Below, piece by piece: positions 62,619-64,000 of a DNA stretch of 64,000 nucleotides. The stretch comes from Splendidivirga corallicola (GTDB taxonomy: Bacteria > Bacteroidota > Bacteroidia > Cytophagales > Cyclobacteriaceae), in NCBI GenBank assembly GCA_030442035.1, contig JAUJEA010000019.1, forward strand, positions 1 to 64,000, written 5' to 3'. Under the pieces are notes generated by a model that did not search any database, was not told the DNA's origin, and was given only the letters and a program-made list of their open reading frames with translations. Position 1 is the first letter of the stretch; the number at the start of each line of letters is the position of its first letter. The translations under genes were made by a program, and so were the position numbers.

Positions 62619-64000
62619 ATGAACAAGCAAATCAACATACCCAAAATACCTCATACCTTTTTCAAATGGTATTGCCGACAGGAAAGGTATGAGGAGCTAC
62701 ACGGCGATTTGGAGGAGTTCTTCTATGAAAGAGCAGCCGAGAAGGGCTTGTCCAGAGCTCGCTTGTATTATCTATTGGATGTGATCCGGTGTTGTCAACC
62801 CTATGCTTGGAAAAAAACAAAAGGTCAAACAAACTCAAATCTCATTATGTTCCGAAACTATTATTTTACTGCTACCAGGAATCTTGTTAAGCACAAAAAT
62901 TACTTTTTGCTAAATATTTCCGGACTTGCTATTGGTATTGCCAGTTTCATTTTGATTTCACTCTATCTGGTCAATGAGCTGAGCTACGATAGATTTCATG
63001 CTAATTTTGAAAATACCTACCGGGTGCAAACAAAGGGGAATATAAACGGACAAATTGTAGACTGGGCCACTTCAAATCCACCATTGGCCAAGACGTTATT
63101 AAACGAATATCCCGAAACAGCCAGGGCAACACGTATCCGACGAAGTGGCTCGTGGTTTATAAGTCGAGAGGATCAGAAATTCTATGAGGATGGAGTCTTA
63201 TTTGCTGATTCTACCTTTTTCCAGGTTTTTGATTTCAAATTGCTGGCTGGAGACCCTAAAACAGCTTTGGTCCATCCCAGGTCTATGGTTTTAACGGAGA
63301 CCTATGCGAGGAAATACTTTGGAGATGAAGATCCAATGGGAAAAGAAATTGCTGTGGAACAGGATACTATATTCTATAAAGTTACCGGGATCGCAGAAAA
63401 CATCCCGGCCAACTCACACATCCAATTCGATATGTTAGGCTCAATGAGTAGCTATGATGAGTGGAATGACGACGGATGGGTCGATTCAGGCATTAACTAC
63501 ACCTATGTTGTGTTACACGAAAATGCTGTGATAGCCTCCTTGGAGGAGAAAATACAAGAGATTATACCCAAGTATATCGGACCTGAAATAGAATACTATA
63601 CAGGCAGAACCTATGCAGAGTGGCAAAAAGCGGGCAATTCTACCAGTTTTTACCTGATGCCATTGAAGAAGATCCACCTTCAGTCAGAGGCATCCAATGA
63701 CCTGGGAGTGCCTGGCAATAGCTCATACCTCTATATATATGGTTTAGTAGGCATCATTATATTGTTCATCGCCATATTCAATTTTGTAAATCTGGCCACT
63801 GCACAATCAGCCACCAGGGCCAGGGAAGTTGGTGTCAGAAAGGTAATGGGATCAACAAAAACTGCCTTGGTATATCAGTTCATCTTTGAATCGGTAATTG
63901 TTTCATTAATAGCCACCGTTTTAGCAGTTATTATCGTGGTCGTAGTGATGCCATCATTCATTGATTTGGTTGGAAAAGAACTGGCCTTTAGTATGGGCTC
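62619..64000 (+). CDS. FtsX/MacB-type permease with prefix domain (copy 3, 3' end outside window)
   Basis: The frame opens at ATG 62619, 27 bp after copy 2, and is still open at the window edge (460 codons). Residues 1-75 are nearly the same prefix domain as in copies 1 and 2 (IPKIPHTFFKWYCRQERYEE). The body is of a different sublineage: NISGLAIGIASFILISLYL for the first helix and AREVGVRKVMGSTKTALVYQF for the first FtsX unit. The prefix has therefore been kept or copied while the body differs. Confidence 0.9.
   Translation, partial: MNKQINIPKIPHTFFKWYCRQERYEELHGDLEEFFYERAAEKGLSRARLYYLLDVIRCCQPYAWKKTKGQTNSNLIMFRNYYFTATRNLVKHKNYFLLNISGLAIGIASFILISLYLVNELSYDRFHANFENTYRVQTKGNINGQIVDWATSNPPLAKTLLNEYPETARATRIRRSGSWFISREDQKFYEDGVLFADSTFFQVFDFKLLAGDPKTALVHPRSMVLTETYARKYFGDEDPMGKEIAVEQDTIFYKVTGIAENIPANSHIQFDMLGSMSSYDEWNDDGWVDSGINYTYVVLHENAVIASLEEKIQEIIPKYIGPEIEYYTGRTYAEWQKAGNSTSFYLMPLKKIHLQSEASNDLGVPGNSSYLYIYGLVGIIILFIAIFNFVNLATAQSATRAREVGVRKVMGSTKTALVYQFIFESVIVSLIATVLAVIIVVVVMPSFIDLVGKELAFSMG

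Noticed and set aside
1-64000. tRNA, rRNA, insertion sequences and prophage genes
   Set aside because: No sequence or gene product with the hallmarks of these elements was recognised in any gap or frame.

Overview
The window reads as chromosomal DNA of a Bacteroidota bacterium, most likely a marine or environmental member of the Cytophagales. Supporting this are C-terminal type IX secretion (T9SS) sorting domains on two large secreted proteins, two periplasmic tricorn-type S41 proteases, a Lacal_2735-type small protein, DUF2911 and DUF805 proteins, a LytS/LytTR pair, and FtsX-type permeases carrying the PadR-linked permease prefix domain. DNA is moderately AT-rich. No rRNA, tRNA, CRISPR array, intact insertion sequence or origin was recognised. 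The assignment rests on gene content only.

Layout. 1-4.8 kb: 3' part of a giant T9SS-exported protein (FN3 repeats, two carbohydrate-binding-like modules, Calx-beta, DUF1593/Sde182 nucleoside-hydrolase-like domain). 4.9-8.1 kb: tricorn-like protease (minus strand). 8.5-12.4 kb: two small membrane proteins and a 1025-residue fusion of a heme (animal-type) peroxidase to a galactose/glyoxal-oxidase-like copper radical oxidase, with the key residues of both enzymes present. 12.4-23.7 kb: housekeeping and accessory genes (SUKH protein, response-regulator remnant, APC permease, atypical pyruvate kinase-like protein, DUF805, lipoprotein, BlaI/BlaR-type pair, NTF2-like and TPR proteins). 23.8-27.1 kb: second tricorn-like protease. 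27.4-28.9 kb: VOC protein and alpha/beta hydrolase lipoprotein. 29.1-35.5 kb: tightly coupled, visibly AT-richer minus-strand operon with a complete ABC importer (binding protein, fused permease, ATPase), an SDR-like protein lacking the usual tyrosine, a membrane protein and a RibD-type reductase. 35.7-41.9 kb: lipoproteins, a T9SS propeller protein, and an ECF42-type sigma factor with its DGPF/YciI partner. 42.1-45.4 kb: LytS/LytTR two-component system and a DUF2911 protein. 45.9-48.6 kb: two-subunit molybdenum hydroxylase. 49.0-51.0 kb: AAA ATPase plus RloB pair resembling the AbiL abortive-infection system. 51.6-64 kb: FtsX-type permease with a sigma-54-like promoter, MarR regulator plus PLP enzyme, DUF2306 protein, and a PadR regulator followed by three tandem prefix-domain permeases, the last cut by the window edge.

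The most striking item is the peroxidase-copper oxidase fusion. Copper radical oxidases make hydrogen peroxide, and characterised members are activated by peroxidases, so a natural fusion suggests a self-activating or peroxide-channelling enzyme. Second-tier items are the AbiL-like defence pair, the ABC importer/reductase operon, the three-copy PadR-type operator linking DUF2306 with the permease operon, and a hairpin-rich intergenic stretch before 45.6 kb that may encode a small RNA.
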